A DNA stretch of 64,000 nt. Source: Streptomyces cyanogenus. Its GTDB lineage: Bacteria; Actinomycetota; Actinomycetes; Streptomycetales; Streptomycetaceae. The stretch spans positions 8,284,001 to 8,348,000 of the forward strand of contig NZ_CP071839.1 of NCBI RefSeq assembly GCF_017526105.1, given 5' to 3'. Below the pieces are notes generated by a model. It made no database searches, was not told the origin of the DNA, and saw only the letters and a list, made by a program, of their open reading frames with translations. This document shows, piece by piece, positions 44,574-53,718 of this stretch. The position numbers were made by a program, and so were the translations under genes. Positions within the stretch are counted from its first letter, which is position 1; every line of letters starts with the position of its first letter.

Positions 44574-44993
44574 CTATCGTGCGCCTCGTGGCGGGAGTCT
44601 GCGAGCGCAGTCGGCCGGGGCGATCAGTAGAAGTGACGGACGAAGACGTCCGACTCGTACGAGCGTCGCCGCCCGGGACGGGTCCTCGACCGGGCCGGAG
44701 GAGGTGCCGGAGAAGACGACATGGGCGACGTGGCCGCCGTCCCCGCTCAGCGACGGCTGGTTGCAGCCGTAGGCCGAGCAGTTGAGGGAAGGCACCACTC
44801 CCGTGCTCACCTGACACTGGCGAATCCGCGTGTCGTTCACCCACTGCACCGGATGGGCGACGTATTGCCCGTCACCGCTGATCACGTGGGACTGAAGCGG
44901 GCGCAGCTCCCCCATCCGCCTGGTCTGTGAGACATCCTCCTCCCCGCCAGGACACGGCCTCTCCTTCAGCCCGCCCTCCACCGAAGGGGCCAT
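44574..44993 (-). pseudogene. PD40/TolB-like beta-propeller fragment
   Basis: A minus-strand frame reads SHVISGDGQYVAHPVQWVND and NQPSLSGDGGHVAHVVFSGT, two blades of the PD40/TolB type (LSGDGxYVA). An intact propeller would need four to seven blades plus a signal peptide. Neither is found in the 570-bp gap between the DUF6424-like and SMI1 genes, so a remnant is likely; a short expressed protein cannot be excluded. Confidence 0.45.
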
Positions 44994-45064
44994 GGAGCCC
45001 GATGAGACACCGGAGCGGATTCCCGCACAAACCGAGGACCCCGGCCCTCATGTGCGGACATCTT

Positions 45065-46981
45065 CTAGGGCCTGGTGCGGACGAACCGCAGCGTCGCGTA
45101 GCCCTCGCCGGGCCCCGGCGGCCGGTTCCAGGGTCTGGTCCGGAACGTGTGCAGACGACCGCGCGTGAGGGCGAACCGCGGCAACCGGACGCCGTACTCG
45201 GCGGCGAGGGCCTCCAGGGCCCGACGCTCACCCAGCCGCTCGGTGACCGGGTCGTCCGGCCGGAAGAGCCGCTCCGGGGCCAGCGCGGCCGGCACGGAGC
45301 CCCGTACGTCGACCGCCGTCCCGCGCACGGTGAACGCGTACCGTTCCTCCCCGTCCTCCGCGACGGACAGATGGAGGACACCGGGGCGGTGCCCGTCGGA
45401 GGACTCGCTCCACACCGTCACCGCACGTGTGCCGCGCGAGGCCGCGACGCCGGGGGAGACGAACCACTGCTCGGCGAAGTGCGAGCCGGGCCACGCCTCC
45501 AGGGCGAAGCTCCAGCCGCCGCCCGCCCGGCCGACGGAGGCCAGCGCCCTGTCCTCCCAGCCCGGCGCGTTCGCGTCATCGCGAAGGCGCATGCGTGACT
45601 CCCACAGCGTCGTCGGCTCGTTCAGGACGGTGGTCTCGTCCGCGCCGAGCCGGCCGGGCAGCTCGGCCGGCTCCACCGCCTCCACGAGGACGAAGCGGTA
45701 CGACGACGACAGCACGTTGCCGGGATCCAGCTCGGTCAGCCACGCCAGCCCCGGCGGATCCACGTCGGCCGCCGGAGCCGGGGGCGCGCCCCGCTGCCCG
45801 GCCCGGGGTGTGGCCAGCACCTCGCGGCCCCGCTCCAGGGTGAGCAGCGGTCCGAGGAGCGGATCGGCGCACAGCCCGACCGGGGCGATGTGCTCCGGAC
45901 CCACAGGCCGCCACTCGGGCAGGGCGGCGCGCAGGGTCCGCCACGCCCCGTCCGCGTCGCCCCACCGCGCCTGCTCCCGAGCCTCCGCGACAGCGCGCCC
46001 GAAGGCGCCCTCAGGGGCGTAGCGGTAGGTGCCCTCCCGTACGTCGCGCAGGATCCCGTCCGCCGTCTCGGCCAACGCGGTGGAGGCGCCGCCCAGGTGG
46101 TAGGTCCATGAGGAGTCGTCCCGGTGCGCGCTCACATGCTCGGCCGCCACCACGGGCAGGACCTCCGGCGCGTACAGCGGATCGGCCGTGAGCCCGTGGA
46201 AGGACACCATGTACGTCTGCCCCAGCAGCCGGCGGATCTGGTCGCGCAGCCCCGCCGCCCGCGGCCTGCCGTACTCGAGCGCCTCCGCCAGTGTCGCCTC
46301 GGCCTCCTCGTACCGTCCCCGCAGCGCCTCCAGGCGGGCCTCCTCCACGGACGCGTCCAGCGCCCGCGTCGTGTCGTTGACGAAGTCCTGCCCGGTGCGG
46401 CGCGACCGGTCCGTCTGGAGGCTGTGGAACTCCCGGTACATGTCCTCCATGAACGCGCGGAAGGACCCGTACCGCTCCGGCGGGCTCGCTCGCCACGATG
46501 CGTAGGAGTACACGGCCCACTCGCCGTCGGCGTCCACGTCCCCGGGATCCATCAGGACGTGGACGGCGTCCGACTCCACGTCCAGTTGCAGGGCCCGCTG
46601 CCACATCCCGGCCAGCAACTCGTCCTCGGGTGTGGGGTCGTCGTCCAGGTCCCCGGGGAAATACTCGGCCAGCCCCGCCGCGTCCTGGTGCCGTCTGAGC
46701 CGGCCGGTACCGGCGAGCTGCCACACGAAGCCGCCCGCGTGCCGCCAGCCGTCACTGACCGTCAGGAATGCGCGGTACGAGGGCGGCAGCCGGTGTCCGA
46801 GCCGGTCCTCCAGAGCGAGGATCCGCTCCTCGGATGCGGGCGGGAACCCCAGCCACCGCGTCCGCAGAACGTCCTCGTCCCCGGCGAAACGCTCGTCATC
46901 CGGCGCGTCGGGTTCCTGCGCGTCCGCCCACTCATGGCTCCAGCGCGTCAGGAACGCCCGCCAGTAGTCGATGTCCGTCAT
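45065..46981 (-). CDS. Large SMI1/KNR4-domain protein
   Basis: A 638-residue soluble protein from ATG 46981. The SUKH/SMI1 domain spans about residues 50-200 (EERILALEDRLGHRLPPSYRAFLTVSDGWRHAG and AVYSYASWRASPPERYGSFR). A helical region follows with a TPR-like stretch (EEARLEALRGRYEEAEATLAEAL), and the C-terminal third contains beta-rich segments (SSYRFVLVEAVEPAELPGRL, HRPGVLHLSVAEDGEERYAF). The extra domains are not recognised. SUKH proteins are often immunity or adaptor proteins. It is divergent from the frameshifted kinase gene. Confidence 0.75.
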   Translation of the reverse strand: MTDIDYWRAFLTRWSHEWADAQEPDAPDDERFAGDEDVLRTRWLGFPPASEERILALEDRLGHRLPPSYRAFLTVSDGWRHAGGFVWQLAGTGRLRRHQDAAGLAEYFPGDLDDDPTPEDELLAGMWQRALQLDVESDAVHVLMDPGDVDADGEWAVYSYASWRASPPERYGSFRAFMEDMYREFHSLQTDRSRRTGQDFVNDTTRALDASVEEARLEALRGRYEEAEATLAEALEYGRPRAAGLRDQIRRLLGQTYMVSFHGLTADPLYAPEVLPVVAAEHVSAHRDDSSWTYHLGGASTALAETADGILRDVREGTYRYAPEGAFGRAVAEAREQARWGDADGAWRTLRAALPEWRPVGPEHIAPVGLCADPLLGPLLTLERGREVLATPRAGQRGAPPAPAADVDPPGLAWLTELDPGNVLSSSYRFVLVEAVEPAELPGRLGADETTVLNEPTTLWESRMRLRDDANAPGWEDRALASVGRAGGGWSFALEAWPGSHFAEQWFVSPGVAASRGTRAVTVWSESSDGHRPGVLHLSVAEDGEERYAFTVRGTAVDVRGSVPAALAPERLFRPDDPVTERLGERRALEALAAEYGVRLPRFALTRGRLHTFRTRPWNRPPGPGEGYATLRFVRTRP

Positions 46982-47096
46982 GCCACCGATCGTGTCAGCC
47001 GCCACTGACAACGCCTCCGGCCCCGCCGCGGGTTCGGCCCGCCACTCGGACCCGGTCCGCCCGGCCGGAGCCCGCCCACGCCGGCGTGGCGGCGTG

Positions 47097-47625
47097 ATGG
47101 TGGGCACCGAAGAGACCCGGCTGGTTGTGCTTCGCGGCGACAGCGCCTCGGGGAAGTCGTCCGTCGCGGCCGGTCTCCGGGAGAGGTTCGGCCGCGGCCT
47201 GGCCATCGTCGCGCAGGACAACCTGCGCCGCGTCGTGCTCCGTGAGCGCGACCGGCCCGGAGCCGCGAACACCGGGCTGATCGGCCTCACGGCCCGCTAC
47301 GCCCTGGACGCCGGGTTCCACGTCGTCGTGGAGGGCATCCTCCAGGCCGGTCGCTACGGCGACATGCTCGCTGCGTGCCGACCACCGGGGTTCCACCCAC
47401 GGCTACTACCTGGACGTCCCGTTCGAGGAGACCCTCGCCCGGCATGCCACCGAGCCGCAGGCGAGCGAGTACGGCGAGGCGGAGCTGCGCGCGTGGTACC
47501 GGCCCCTCGACCTGCTGCCCGGCGGAGTCGAGACCGTGACCGGCGCCGGCAGTTCCCTGCGGGAGACCGTCGACCGCATCGTGTCCGACACCGGGCCGGC
47601 CGGCCTCCCCGCGCGCGACCAGTGA
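47097..47625 (+). pseudogene. Frameshifted P-loop kinase
   Basis: The frame from ATG 47097 reads LVVLRGDSASGKSSVAAGLR (Walker A), IVAQDNLRRVVLRE and HVVVEGILQAGRYGDML, a zeta-toxin/PNK-type kinase. After DMLAA (near 47370) the natural continuation LRADHRGSTHGYYLDVPFEE and ETVTGAGSSLRETVDRIVSD lies in the next frame and ends at TGA 47623-47625. One net base of shift splits an otherwise intact protein of about 175 residues. It could be a real inactivation or a base-calling error. A hairpin follows. Confidence 0.65.
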
Positions 47626-47674
47626 CCGCTACGACTCCGGGCGGCACGCCCATGTCGCGTGGCCTGACACAAGG

Positions 47675-47704
47675 CATGGCCCGAGCAGGTGTGCCCGGGC
47701 CATG
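47675..47704. terminator. Bidirectional hairpin between convergent genes
   Basis: CATGGCCCG (47675-47683) pairs with CGGGCCATG (47696-47704) between the kinase remnant (+) and the SRPBCC gene (-). Confidence 0.6.
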
Positions 47705-47741
47705 TGCCTCGTACCCATGTGTCCTGGGAGACCTGTGGGGT

Positions 47742-48221
47742 TCAGAGCGCCGACGGGCCGGTGTCGCCCGGCCGCACCCGGCCTCGCCACGCACCGGACT
47801 CCCCTCCGCGCTCCTCGATGAACTGCTTGAACCGCTTCATGTCCCCCTTGACACGCCGGTCGATCGTGCCGAGCAGGTCCGCCGTCTTCTCCGCGGCTCC
47901 GCTGGGCTCGACGTCCATCACCAGCTCGACCTTGGTGTGGCTGTCGTCCAGGCGCTCGAAGCGCACCGTGCCCCTCTGGCTCGTGTCGCCGCTGGTGGTG
48001 CGCCAGGTGATGCGCTCGTCGGGCAGCTGGTCGACGATCTCCGTGTCGAACTCCCGCCGTACCCCGCCGATCTTCATGGTCCAGTGATTGTGCCGGTCGT
48101 CCAGCTGCCTGACCTCCTCGACGCCTTCCATGAAGTTCGGGAACTCCTCGAACTGCGTCCACTGGTTGTAGGCGGTGTGGAGCGGAACGTCGACTTCCAC
48201 CGCTTCCCGGACCGTGCTCAT
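47742..48221 (-). CDS. SRPBCC/START-like cyclase-dehydrase family protein
   Basis: A 159-residue protein starting at ATG 48221 after GGAGG. VREAVEVDVPLHTAYNQWTQFEEFPNFMEGVEEVRQLD and the helix TADLLGTIDRRVKGDMKRFKQFIEERG are the polyketide_cyc/SRPBCC grip fold with its long C-terminal helix. Such proteins bind hydrophobic ligands; many Streptomyces copies with this opening are stress-linked membrane-associated proteins rather than polyketide cyclases. The neighbours give no pathway clue. Confidence 0.85.
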   Translation of the reverse strand: MSTVREAVEVDVPLHTAYNQWTQFEEFPNFMEGVEEVRQLDDRHNHWTMKIGGVRREFDTEIVDQLPDERITWRTTSGDTSQRGTVRFERLDDSHTKVELVMDVEPSGAAEKTADLLGTIDRRVKGDMKRFKQFIEERGGESGAWRGRVRPGDTGPSAL

Positions 48222-48455
48222 CTCTGTACCTCCGTTGTCACTCCTTGGCTGGACCTGGCGAGTACCCGTGGAAGCGGAGGTCATGACCTCGAAGCCGGAA
48301 CAAGGAGCGTGAAAGGGAGGATACGGAGCGTAATGGTCCGTGGCTCGCCCCGGTTCGATCCAGCCACTGCCGCCGATTCCGGCCACCGCGCTGACGTGGT
48401 GTTTTACAGTGGCTTCGCCAGTTCCAGCGACAGGACCTGTGAGGTATCCGCGAAC

Positions 48456-50360
48456 ATGCCGACTGAGACCTTCGAGTTTCAGGTGGAGGCTCGTCAGCTG
48501 CTCCAGCTGATGATCCACTCGGTCTACTCGAACAAGGACGTCTTCCTTCGGGAGCTCGTGTCCAACGCCTCGGACGCGCTGGACAAGCTGCGTCTGGAGA
48601 AGCTGTGGGACGACTCGCTCGACGCCGACGTGTCCGACCTGCACATCGACATCGACATCGACAAGGACGCCCGTACGCTCACCGTGCGGGACAACGGCAT
48701 CGGGATGTCGTACGACGAGGTCGGGCAGCTCATCGGCACGATCGCCAACTCGGGCACCGCGAAGTTCCTGCAGGAGTTGCGGGAGGCCAAGGACAAGGCC
48801 GGTGAGGAGGGGCTCATCGGCCAGTTCGGCGTCGGCTTCTACTCCGGCTTCATGGTGGCCGACGAGATGACCCTGCTGACCCGGCGCGCCGGCGAGAGCC
48901 AGGGCACCCGCTGGTCGTCGCGCGGTGAGGGCACGTACACCCTGGAGACGGTCGACGACGCGCCGCAGGGCACCTCGGTCACGCTCCACCTCAAGCCGGC
49001 CGACCCGGAGAACCAGCTCCACGACTACACCTCGCCGTGGAAGATCAAGGAGATCGTCAAGCGGTACTCGGACTTCATCACCTGGCCCATCCGGATGGTG
49101 CCCGAGGGCCCCGCCGCCGGGAGCGACGAGGCGCCCGAACCCGAGACCCTCAACTCCATGAAGGCGCTGTGGGCGCGGCCCCGCGACGAGGTGTCCGACG
49201 ACGAGTACCACGAGCTGTACAAGCACATCGGCCACGACTGGCGCGACCCGCTGGAGACGATCCGCCTCCAGGCGGAGGGCACCTTCGAGTACCAGGCCCT
49301 GCTGTTCCTCCCCGAGCACGCACCCCACGACCTGTTCACGCGCGACTTCAAGCGCGGCGTGCAGCTCTACGTCAAGCGCGTGTTCATCATGGACGACTGC
49401 GAGGCGCTGCTGCCGCCCTACCTCCGCTTCGTCAAGGGCGTCGTCGACGCGGCGGACCTCTCGCTCAACGTGTCCCGCGAGATCCTCCAGCAGGACCGCC
49501 ACATCGAGATGATGCGGCGCCGGCTGACGAAGAAGGTCCTGTCCACGGTCAAGGAGATGATGACCAAGGACAAGGAGCGGTACGACACGTTCTGGCGGGA
49601 GTTCGGCACGGTCCTGAAGGAGGGACTCGTCACCGACGCGGAGAACCGGGACGCCATCCTCGCCGTCGCGTCGTTCGCCAGCACCCACCACGAGACCGAA
49701 CCCACCACGCTCAAGGGCTACGTGGAGCGGATGAAGGACGGTCAGGAGGACATCTACTACCTGACCGGCGAGTCCCGCCAGAGCATCGAGAACTCCCCGC
49801 ACATGGAGGCGTTCCGGGAGCGGGGCATCGAGGTGCTGCTGCTCACCGACGCGGTGGACGAGGTGTGGGCGGACGCCGTCGGCGAGTACGAGGGCAAGAA
49901 GCTGCGGTCCGTCGCCAAGGGACAGATCGACCTCGACGCCAAGGACGAGGACACCTCCGACGCGGAGCGGGAGAAGCAGACCGAGGAGTACGCCGGGCTG
50001 CTCGGCTGGATGAAGGAGCAACTGGACGAGGACATCAAGGAGGTGCGCCTGTCCTCCCGGCTCACCGTCTCCCCGGCCTGCGTCGTCTCCGACGCGCACG
50101 ACCTGACCCCGGCCCTGGAGAACATGTACCGCGCCATGGGCCAGGAGGTGCCCCGTGCCAAGCGGATCCTGGAACTCAACCCGGACCACCAGCTGGTGAA
50201 GGGCCTCAACCAGGCGTACAAGGAGCGCGAGGACCGCTCGGAACTGGCCGAGACCTCCGAACTCCTGCACGGCCTGGCGGTGCTCGCCGAGGGCGGCCAG
50301 CCGAAGGAACCGGCCCGCTTCGTCAAGCTGATGGCGGACCGCCTGGAACGCGCGCTGTAA
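48456..50360 (+). CDS. htpG: Hsp90 chaperone HtpG
   Basis: A 634-residue bacterial Hsp90. The N-terminal GHKL ATPase has [14 protein letters not shown] (Glu and Asn for ATP hydrolysis and Mg binding), [11 protein letters not shown] and [15 protein letters not shown]. The middle domain contains [10 protein letters not shown] and [10 protein letters not shown] with the catalytic-loop Arg, and the C-terminal dimerisation domain ends [14 protein letters not shown]. HtpG folds and stabilises client proteins under stress. ATG 48456 follows GAGGT. No HspR-type operator was seen upstream. It is a single gene. Confidence 0.97.
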
Positions 50361-50665
50361 CACGGCTCCGCCCGACGCCGGCGGCCTGCCCGGGACAGCC
50401 GCTCCAGCCGGACGGGCGGGCCGCCGACGGGTCCGGAACTCGTGGCGTCCGCCATTCGTTTCCCCCTCGCACGGATCGTCTCGTAGTGACTTCCGAGTCC
50501 GTGCCCGGCGAGGGGGAGGCCGAAGTGGACACGAGGGTGGGGTGCGGGGCGGGTACGAGGTGCCGGCCCGAGGCGGGACGGTGTCACGCCGCTGCACGCG
50601 ACGCATCGACCCGTAGGCGCGCCGTGGGCGTCCGCCGCGGCGGAACCGCGCCGTGAGGCACGCGG
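50361..50665. other. Gap after htpG
   Basis: About 305 bp, GC-rich, without a convincing gene, hairpin or repeat on either strand. Confidence 0.4.
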
Positions 50666-50917
50666 ATGCCGTTCGACGACAGCCTGCTGCAACGCGCGGC
50701 CGAGGCCGTGACGGCGTACGAGCAGGCCAGGGAGAGGCGCGAGCCGTCCGCGGTGCAGCGGGCGTTGGCGCCGGCGGAAGCGCTGTGCGCGCAGGTGCCC
50801 GCGGACTGTCCCGGGCAGCGGGCGATCGCCGCGCATCGTCGGCTGCCGCCGCCCGGCAGGACCGGCGGCCGCCACGCGGGCGCAGGTGCCGCCCTGCCCT
50901 CACCGAGGAGGGGATGA
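50666..50917 (+). CDS. Small hypothetical protein
   Basis: An 83-residue ORF. Residues 1-55 (SLLQRAAEAVTAYEQARERR, then ALAPAEALCAQVPADCPGQR) look like an amphipathic helical pair with real protein composition; the last 25 residues are Gly/Arg/Pro-rich and may be an overrun. It overlaps the LysR stop by 18 bases on the opposite strand. No family recognised. Confidence 0.35.
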   Translation: MPFDDSLLQRAAEAVTAYEQARERREPSAVQRALAPAEALCAQVPADCPGQRAIAAHRRLPPPGRTGGRHAGAGAALPSPRRG

Positions 50918-51841
50918 AGGAACAGGCACGTCAAGGTCGAGTGCCGCGGCGCGGAGGGCGGCTGCCACGCGGGTGACCGGTTCCGTCGGGCGATGGGGGA
51001 GTCGGGCCAGGAGCAGGCGCCGTTGTTCCTGGGGCCCGCCGTGGACCGGCAGGACGCGGACCCCCGGCGGCGCGGTGGCCGCGAGGGCGGCCGGCACGGT
51101 GGTCAGCCCGCACCCGGCGGCGACGAGGTGCAGCTTGGCGAGCCAGTCGCGGGCGGTGTGGGCGATCTCGGGCCGTTCGTCCAGGCCCGGCCAGACCCCC
51201 ATCAGCCGCTCCTCGCCCGAGGAGGTGCTCGCGATCCAGCGCTGCCCCCGCAGGTCGGCGACGTCGACGAAGTCGCCGCGGGCCAGCGGGTGGGTGGCGG
51301 GCACCGCCAGACACAGCGCACGTTCGGTGAGCGTCTGCAGCACCAGCGGGGGCGACTCGGCGTCCGGTGGCCGGAAGGGCGGTGCCGAGGCGAGCAGGGC
51401 GAGGTCGAGGCTGCCCGCCCGCAGGGCGCGCACCAGCGCCGGGGTGCTGCCCTCCCGGCTGACGACGCGCACACCGGGGTCCGTACGGCGGAGCGCTGCC
51501 AGAGCGCGCGGCAGCAGGACGGCGCCGGCACTCGGGAACCACCCCAGCCGGACGGTACCGGCCTGCCCGGGCAGCCCGGACAGCTCCCGCGCCGTGGCGT
51601 CGATCTCGTCGAGCACGACCGTCGCGTGGCGCATGACGACGCGGCCGGCCGCGGTGAGCCGTACCCCGTCGCGCCGCCGTTCCAGCAGCTCCGTGCCCGC
51701 GGCCCGTTCGAGCGCGGCGATCTGGCGGGAGACCGCCGACTGGGTGTAGCCCAGCGACGCGGCGGCCGCGGTGAACGTCCCCTGCTCGGCCACGGCGCGG
51801 AAGACACGCAGCGCGGTCAGCGACACATCGGTGAAGTCCAT
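50900..51841 (-). CDS. LysR-family transcriptional regulator
   Basis: A 313-residue LysR protein. The N-terminal winged HTH (LTALRVFRAVAEQGTFTAAAASLGYTQSAVSRQIAALERAAG) and the two-lobed effector domain (GTVRLGWFPSAGAVLLPRAL) are complete. It starts at ATG 51841 and is divergent from the SDR gene at 51914, separated by 72 bp. LysR regulators usually control such a divergent neighbour from the shared gap, so it probably regulates the SDR gene. The effector is unknown. Confidence 0.92.
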   Translation of the reverse strand: MDFTDVSLTALRVFRAVAEQGTFTAAAASLGYTQSAVSRQIAALERAAGTELLERRRDGVRLTAAGRVVMRHATVVLDEIDATARELSGLPGQAGTVRLGWFPSAGAVLLPRALAALRRTDPGVRVVSREGSTPALVRALRAGSLDLALLASAPPFRPPDAESPPLVLQTLTERALCLAVPATHPLARGDFVDVADLRGQRWIASTSSGEERLMGVWPGLDERPEIAHTARDWLAKLHLVAAGCGLTTVPAALAATAPPGVRVLPVHGGPQEQRRLLLARLPHRPTEPVTRVAAALRAAALDLDVPVPSSPPR

Positions 51842-51913
51842 GACGATCTCGCATAGTAGCGTTGCCGAACTCTCGTTGGACTCATGGCCTGGGGCGTTTC
51901 TAGCGTGGCAGGC

Positions 51914-52801
51914 ATGAACACGTCCCGCATCGCCCTTGTCACCGGCGCCAACCAGGGCCTCGGCCGCGCCCTGGTCGAAGGCCTGGCGGCCCGCATGAGC
52001 CGCGACGACCTGGTCCTGCTCACCGGCCGCAGCCGGCAGCGGGTGACGGACGCGGCCCGCGAGGCCGCCCGACTGCCCACCACCCGCGCCCGGGTGGAGG
52101 GCCGGCTGCTGGACGTCACCGACACCGACGCCGTCGCCCGTCTCGCCGAGGAGCTCCGGGCCCGTCACGGAGGCGTCGACGTCGTCGTCTCCAACGCGGT
52201 CGCACGGGTCCTGCCCGGGGAGTCGCAGGCCGAGCGGGCCGACGAGTTCATCGACGTCTCCAACACCGCCACGCACGCCGTCCTGCGCTCCTTCGGCCCG
52301 GTCCTCCGCCCGGGCGGCCGGCTGATCGTCGTCGCCAGCAGCCTGGGCACCCTCGGCCACCTCGATCCCCGGCTGCACCACCTGTTCGACGGCGCGAGCC
52401 TGAACCAGGTCGAGTCCGTCGTCGAGTCCTGGCGGACCGCCATCCACAACCGGACCGCGCAGGAGGCGGGCTGGCCGCTGTGGCTCAACGTGCCCTCCAA
52501 GGTGGCGCAGGTAGCCGCCGTCCGTGCGGTCGCCGCCGAACGCCGCCCACGCGACCTGGCCACCGGCACGCTGATCGCGGCCGTCTGCCCGGGCATGGTC
52601 GACACCGCGACCTCACGCCCCTGGTTCACCGACTACAGCGGGGCCCAGCCACCGGCCCGCGCCGCCGGCCCCGTGCTCGACCTGATCCTCACCGAGCACG
52701 TCGATCCCGCGCTCTACGGTGAACTGGTCCGCTTCGGCAAGGTCCTGCCCTGGCACGACGGCACGCCTCCGGTGGAACAGGACCGTTTCCTCACTCCGTG
52801 A
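51914..52801 (+). CDS. Short-chain dehydrogenase/reductase (SDR) with altered active site
   Basis: A 295-residue SDR. TGANQGLGRAL is the NAD(P)-binding motif TGxxxGxG, VVSNAVAR stands for the NNAG motif, and VVASSLGTLG carries the catalytic Ser. Where the Tyr-x-x-x-Lys motif is expected, the sequence is LNVPSKVAQVAAVRAVA, with Asn at the Tyr position before Ser-Lys. The general-acid Tyr is therefore missing, so the enzyme may have altered chemistry or none. PGMVDTATSRPW follows in the usual place. ATG 51914 follows GGCAGG. It is probably controlled by the divergent LysR. Confidence 0.85.
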   Translation: MNTSRIALVTGANQGLGRALVEGLAARMSRDDLVLLTGRSRQRVTDAAREAARLPTTRARVEGRLLDVTDTDAVARLAEELRARHGGVDVVVSNAVARVLPGESQAERADEFIDVSNTATHAVLRSFGPVLRPGGRLIVVASSLGTLGHLDPRLHHLFDGASLNQVESVVESWRTAIHNRTAQEAGWPLWLNVPSKVAQVAAVRAVAAERRPRDLATGTLIAAVCPGMVDTATSRPWFTDYSGAQPPARAAGPVLDLILTEHVDPALYGELVRFGKVLPWHDGTPPVEQDRFLTP

Positions 52802-52819
52802 ACGCCGGGCCGCCCCCAT

Positions 52820-52884
52820 GACGGCACCCGTCCGCCTCAGGACGACGCCGGTCCGCCCTCAGGACGGCACCCGGCCGCCATGAG
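52820..52884. repeat. Three-unit tandem repeat (21-22 bp) in a convergent gap
   Basis: GACGGCACCCGTCCGCCTCAG, then a 22-bp diverged copy at 52841 and a third at 52863, share GACGnC(A/G)CC(C/G)G(T/G)CCGCC. The units fill the 106-bp gap between the SDR (+) and methyltransferase (-) stops. Confidence 0.6.
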
Positions 52885-52907
52885 GCGCGCGGCGCCCGTC
52901 GACGGCC

Positions 52908-53552
52908 TCAGGGCTGCCGGCGGGCGAAGAGGACCGCTCCCGGAGCGCTCGTGTCCAGGTCGACCAGCAGATGGGCCTCGACCGTGAACCCGGCATCCCG
53001 CAGCCGGTCCGACACCTGGTCGGGACGGCGGAGGTGGACGTGGACGTTCATGGGGTGACCGCCGTAGCCCTGCGTCTTGTGTCGCGTCTCGTCGCCGACG
53101 TGGAAGCCGAGCAGCAGGGGCCCACCGGGACGCAGCACCCGCCGGAACTCACCGAGGACCGTGGGGACGTCCGCGTCGGGGACGTGGATCAGTGACCAGA
53201 AAGCGAGCAGACCCGCGACCGAGGCGTCGGGCAGGTCGAGGTCCGTCATCGTCCCCGCCTCGAAGCGCAGACCGGGGTGGTTGCGCCGGGCCAGGTCGGT
53301 CATCGCGGGCGAAAGGTCGATGCCGAAGGCGTCCACGCCCAGTTCGTTCAGGTACGCGGTGACGTGCCCGGGGCCGCAGCCGACGTCCGCCACCGGACCG
53401 CCGCCGGTGGCGCGTACCGAGTCGGCGAACAGCGCCAGGGCGGCTCGCAGGTACGGTTCCCGGGCCAGCGCGTCGCCCATCAGGTCGGCATAGCTGGCCG
53501 CGACCGTGTCGTAGGAGGTCCGGGTGTCGGCCAACCAGCTGTCGGTGTCCAT
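52908..53552 (-). CDS. SAM-dependent class I methyltransferase
   Basis: A 214-residue methyltransferase of the UbiE/Methyltransf_11 type. GPVADVGCGPGHVTAYLNEL is motif I for AdoMet binding, VDAFGIDLSPAMTDLAR is motif II, and DASVAGLLAFWSLIHVPDAD and FRRVLRPGGPLLLGFH are the later motifs. The N-terminal YDTVAASYADLM is typical. The acceptor substrate is unknown. It starts at ATG 53552, divergent from the streptogrisin-like protease gene. Confidence 0.9.
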   Translation of the reverse strand: MDTDSWLADTRTSYDTVAASYADLMGDALAREPYLRAALALFADSVRATGGGPVADVGCGPGHVTAYLNELGVDAFGIDLSPAMTDLARRNHPGLRFEAGTMTDLDLPDASVAGLLAFWSLIHVPDADVPTVLGEFRRVLRPGGPLLLGFHVGDETRHKTQGYGGHPMNVHVHLRRPDQVSDRLRDAGFTVEAHLLVDLDTSAPGAVLFARRQP

Positions 53553-53656
53553 GAGCTGACACGGTAGAGCAGTCTTCCCAAGCGGGCCGCCGCCGAAGTA
53601 CCCGCATTGGCATGGACCTGACGCTGCAGCGCCACTAAGCTCTGCTCCGCCACGCA

Positions 53657-53668
53657 GAGAGCGCTCTC
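53657..53668. promoter_or_regulatory. LacI-type operator palindrome GAGAGCGCTCTC
   Basis: A perfect 12-bp palindrome centred on AGCGCT, 51 bp before the protease start. LacI-family sugar regulators (for example CebR, TGGGAGCGCTCCCA) bind this core. It lies in the gap shared with the divergent methyltransferase gene. Confidence 0.5.
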
Positions 53669-53718
53669 AGACACTCGGCTGTTCCACCCCACCCCTGGAA
53701 CGACGAAGGGCAACTCCC

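Noticed and set aside
46971..50360. A single 1129-codon open frame running from before the kinase remnant through HtpG
   Set aside because: The frame stays open by chance in high-GC DNA. The middle has no protein character and lies over the SRPBCC gene on the other strand; HtpG starts at ATG 48456 with its own ribosome site.
47742..50903. A 1053-codon minus-strand frame over htpG
   Set aside because: It is a shadow of the htpG coding sequence; only its last 159 codons (SRPBCC) are real.
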